A stretch of 33,194 nt of DNA from Desulfovibrio sp. (GTDB lineage: Bacteria > Desulfobacterota > Desulfovibrionia > Desulfovibrionales > Desulfovibrionaceae), in the NCBI GenBank assembly GCA_017450275.1, contig JAFSVD010000051.1, forward strand, positions 1 to 33,194, read 5' to 3'. This document shows, in pieces, positions 31,880 through 33,194 of the stretch (the first letter of the stretch is position 1; each line of letters opens with the position of its first letter). The notes beneath the pieces were generated by a model that saw nothing but the letters and a program-made list of their open reading frames with translations, made no database searches and was not told where the DNA came from. The translations under genes were made by a program, and so were the position numbers.

Positions 31880-33194
31880 CTAATCAAGAAAACTATCCCA
31901 ATCTATATCGGTATAGTTTCCGCCTAAAATTTGAACATGCTTACCACTAAAAGCAAATCCATATACATAAATATTTTCTAAAATAATGCCATTGTTTTTC
32001 AGTTTGGTTATATACTCTTTTTCATATATTTGCTTTAATGCATTACTGCAAGTCACATTTAAGTTTTTTTCTTTTTTTGAATTATGTGTTTTGAACTCAA
32101 TCACAATACTATGATCCATTGGATTCTTAGGAATCAGCATGATATCGTATCGACCATATCCACTATCCCCATTCGATGTTATCTCATATTGTTGAAGATC
32201 AACAATCAATCCTAACACAAACGCATGATAAAAACTTTCTTGCTTTTCGTATTTTTGTTTTTTAGTATCAAAATAGCTAAACACATTTTTTGCAATATCG
32301 GACATCCAATTATTCATTTCATCTAAATTATTTTGTAAAAGAGCAGATATAAATTTGTTTTTACTAACGTGTACATTCCCAAACCATTCAGAAATTCGCT
32401 TTTCAAGAATTTTCTTAGATTCAAGATTAGTTAGTATAATTTCATACATCCCTGTTTCATAATTAAAAGAAAGAGGCTTTACATATCCTGCAGCCATGAG
32501 CAAGCTCCAGATGGCTCCTTCTTTAGTATATAATTCATGAAAAATAACTTGCTCATCTAACTTGGTGATGACAGATTTACCATGTAAAAGTATTTCTGTT
32601 TCTTCCTTAACAATATCATTACCATTAGCAATTAATTCGCCAACAAAAGCATTAGAACTACTATCTGCCCAATAGGTAGAAAACTTTTTTTCTGAAAGAT
32701 AATTAATAATCGACCATGGATTGTATATCTCTTTCTGCTTACCAAAAATAAAGCCATCATACCATTCTTTAACTTTATTTTTTTCTGTTAGACCATACTC
32801 ATCCATAGCTAAAAAAACTTCTTGTTCCGTAAAACCAAAGCAATCAGCATAAAAATCGCTTGTTATACTCACCACTTTAAGATTGTTCATATCAGAAAAA
32901 ATTGATTCTTTGCTTACTCTTGTAATCCCTGTTATCAAAGCTCGTCCCAAAGAAAAATTTGTTTTAAACGTTGAGTTAAAAAATCCTCGTAAAAATTCAA
33001 GTAGTTTATCCCAATATCTATTTAACCAAGCTTCTTGCAATGGGCTATCGTATTCATCTAACAGGATAATAGGTTTAACAGATTGTTGACGATACAAATA
33101 TTCACTAAGACAGAGCAAAGAGTCTTGTGCTATTGCATCATCCATAGATATAGACACTGAATCAAATTGTTTTCTTTCAGAATCAGTGAGAGTA
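31880..33194 (-). CDS. AAA-ATPase-like / PD-(D/E)XK protein, 5' end outside window
   Basis: The frame is open to the right edge, so the N-terminus, including the Walker A region, is not visible. An internal ATG at 33157 is not the real start, because the preceding in-frame residues (TLTDSERKQFDSVSIS) align with the paralogue. Visible features are Walker B PIILLDEYDSPLQEAW, FFNSTFKTN, ITGITR, FGFTEQEV, WYDGF, NPWSI, AAGYVKPLSF, and the nuclease-like core GYGRYDIMLIP with IVIEFK. It ends 75 bases before the ACP gene. Overall similarity to the copy at 27588-29297 is high along the full visible length, with differences spread evenly, suggesting an old duplication or separate acquisition. It is AT-rich compared with the ACP-KS genes. 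Confidence 0.85.
   Translation of the reverse strand, partial: TLTDSERKQFDSVSISMDDAIAQDSLLCLSEYLYRQQSVKPIILLDEYDSPLQEAWLNRYWDKLLEFLRGFFNSTFKTNFSLGRALITGITRVSKESIFSDMNNLKVVSITSDFYADCFGFTEQEVFLAMDEYGLTEKNKVKEWYDGFIFGKQKEIYNPWSIINYLSEKKFSTYWADSSSNAFVGELIANGNDIVKEETEILLHGKSVITKLDEQVIFHELYTKEGAIWSLLMAAGYVKPLSFNYETGMYEIILTNLESKKILEKRISEWFGNVHVSKNKFISALLQNNLDEMNNWMSDIAKNVFSYFDTKKQKYEKQESFYHAFVLGLIVDLQQYEITSNGDSGYGRYDIMLIPKNPMDHSIVIEFKTHNSKKEKNLNVTCSNALKQIYEKEYITKLKNNGIILENIYVYGFAFSGKHVQILGGNYTDIDWDSFLD

Noticed and set aside
1-33194. CRISPR arrays, tRNA or rRNA genes, transposases or integrases
   Set aside because: No regularly spaced repeats, no tRNA T-arm signatures, no rRNA segments, and no transposase or integrase motifs were found by reading.

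Overview
The window looks like chromosomal DNA of a Gram-negative, meso-diaminopimelate-type bacterium, most likely a sulfate-reducing relative of Desulfovibrio (Desulfovibrionales). This is inferred from the gene order of a complete division and cell-wall (dcw) cluster without ddl, a PASTA-bearing FtsI, the DNPR motif of MurE, and a selenium-type YedF next to it. No rRNA or other phylogenetic marker is present, so the assignment is moderate.

Left two thirds (about 1.2-19.2 kb, all minus strand): an almost gap-free operon read from right to left, mraZ-rsmH-(small ORF)-ftsL-ftsI-murE-murF-mraY-murD-ftsW-murG-murC-murB-ftsQ-ftsA-ftsZ. It makes the cytoplasmic muropeptide precursors (MurB-MurF), lipid I and II (MraY, MurG), the septal glycan polymerase/transpeptidase pair (FtsW, FtsI) and the Z-ring with its anchor (FtsZ, FtsA, FtsQ, FtsL). 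Most genes overlap or abut. The operon is headed by a consensus-like promoter overlapped by four 10-bp repeats that look like the MraZ operator. A second promoter candidate lies before murC, and a hairpin terminator follows ftsZ. A small exported protein of unknown role lies beyond ftsZ.

Middle (19.2-20.9 kb): about 0.85 kb without a supported gene, then yedF on the plus strand. Its leader carries a Shine-Dalgarno sequence separated from the start codon by a long hairpin. A 19-bp-arm bidirectional terminator follows.

Right third (20.9-33.2 kb, all minus strand): a dispersed lipid/polyketide-type locus resembling aryl-polyene (APE)-like clusters. It has an acyl carrier protein, an intact ketosynthase, a ketosynthase-like partner lacking the active-site cysteine, an AMP-ligase, an MMPL exporter, a hot-dog dehydratase, a MOSC protein and a GT2-DUF2062 glycosyltransferase. 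The GC-richer biosynthetic genes are split by AT-rich DNA coding an exported OB-fold protein and a large AAA-ATPase/PD-(D/E)XK protein. A paralogue of that ATPase flanks the ACP-KS-KS block on the other side and runs off the right edge. No ketoreductase, thioesterase, acyltransferase or ammonia lyase is seen, so the pathway is either completed outside the window or decayed.
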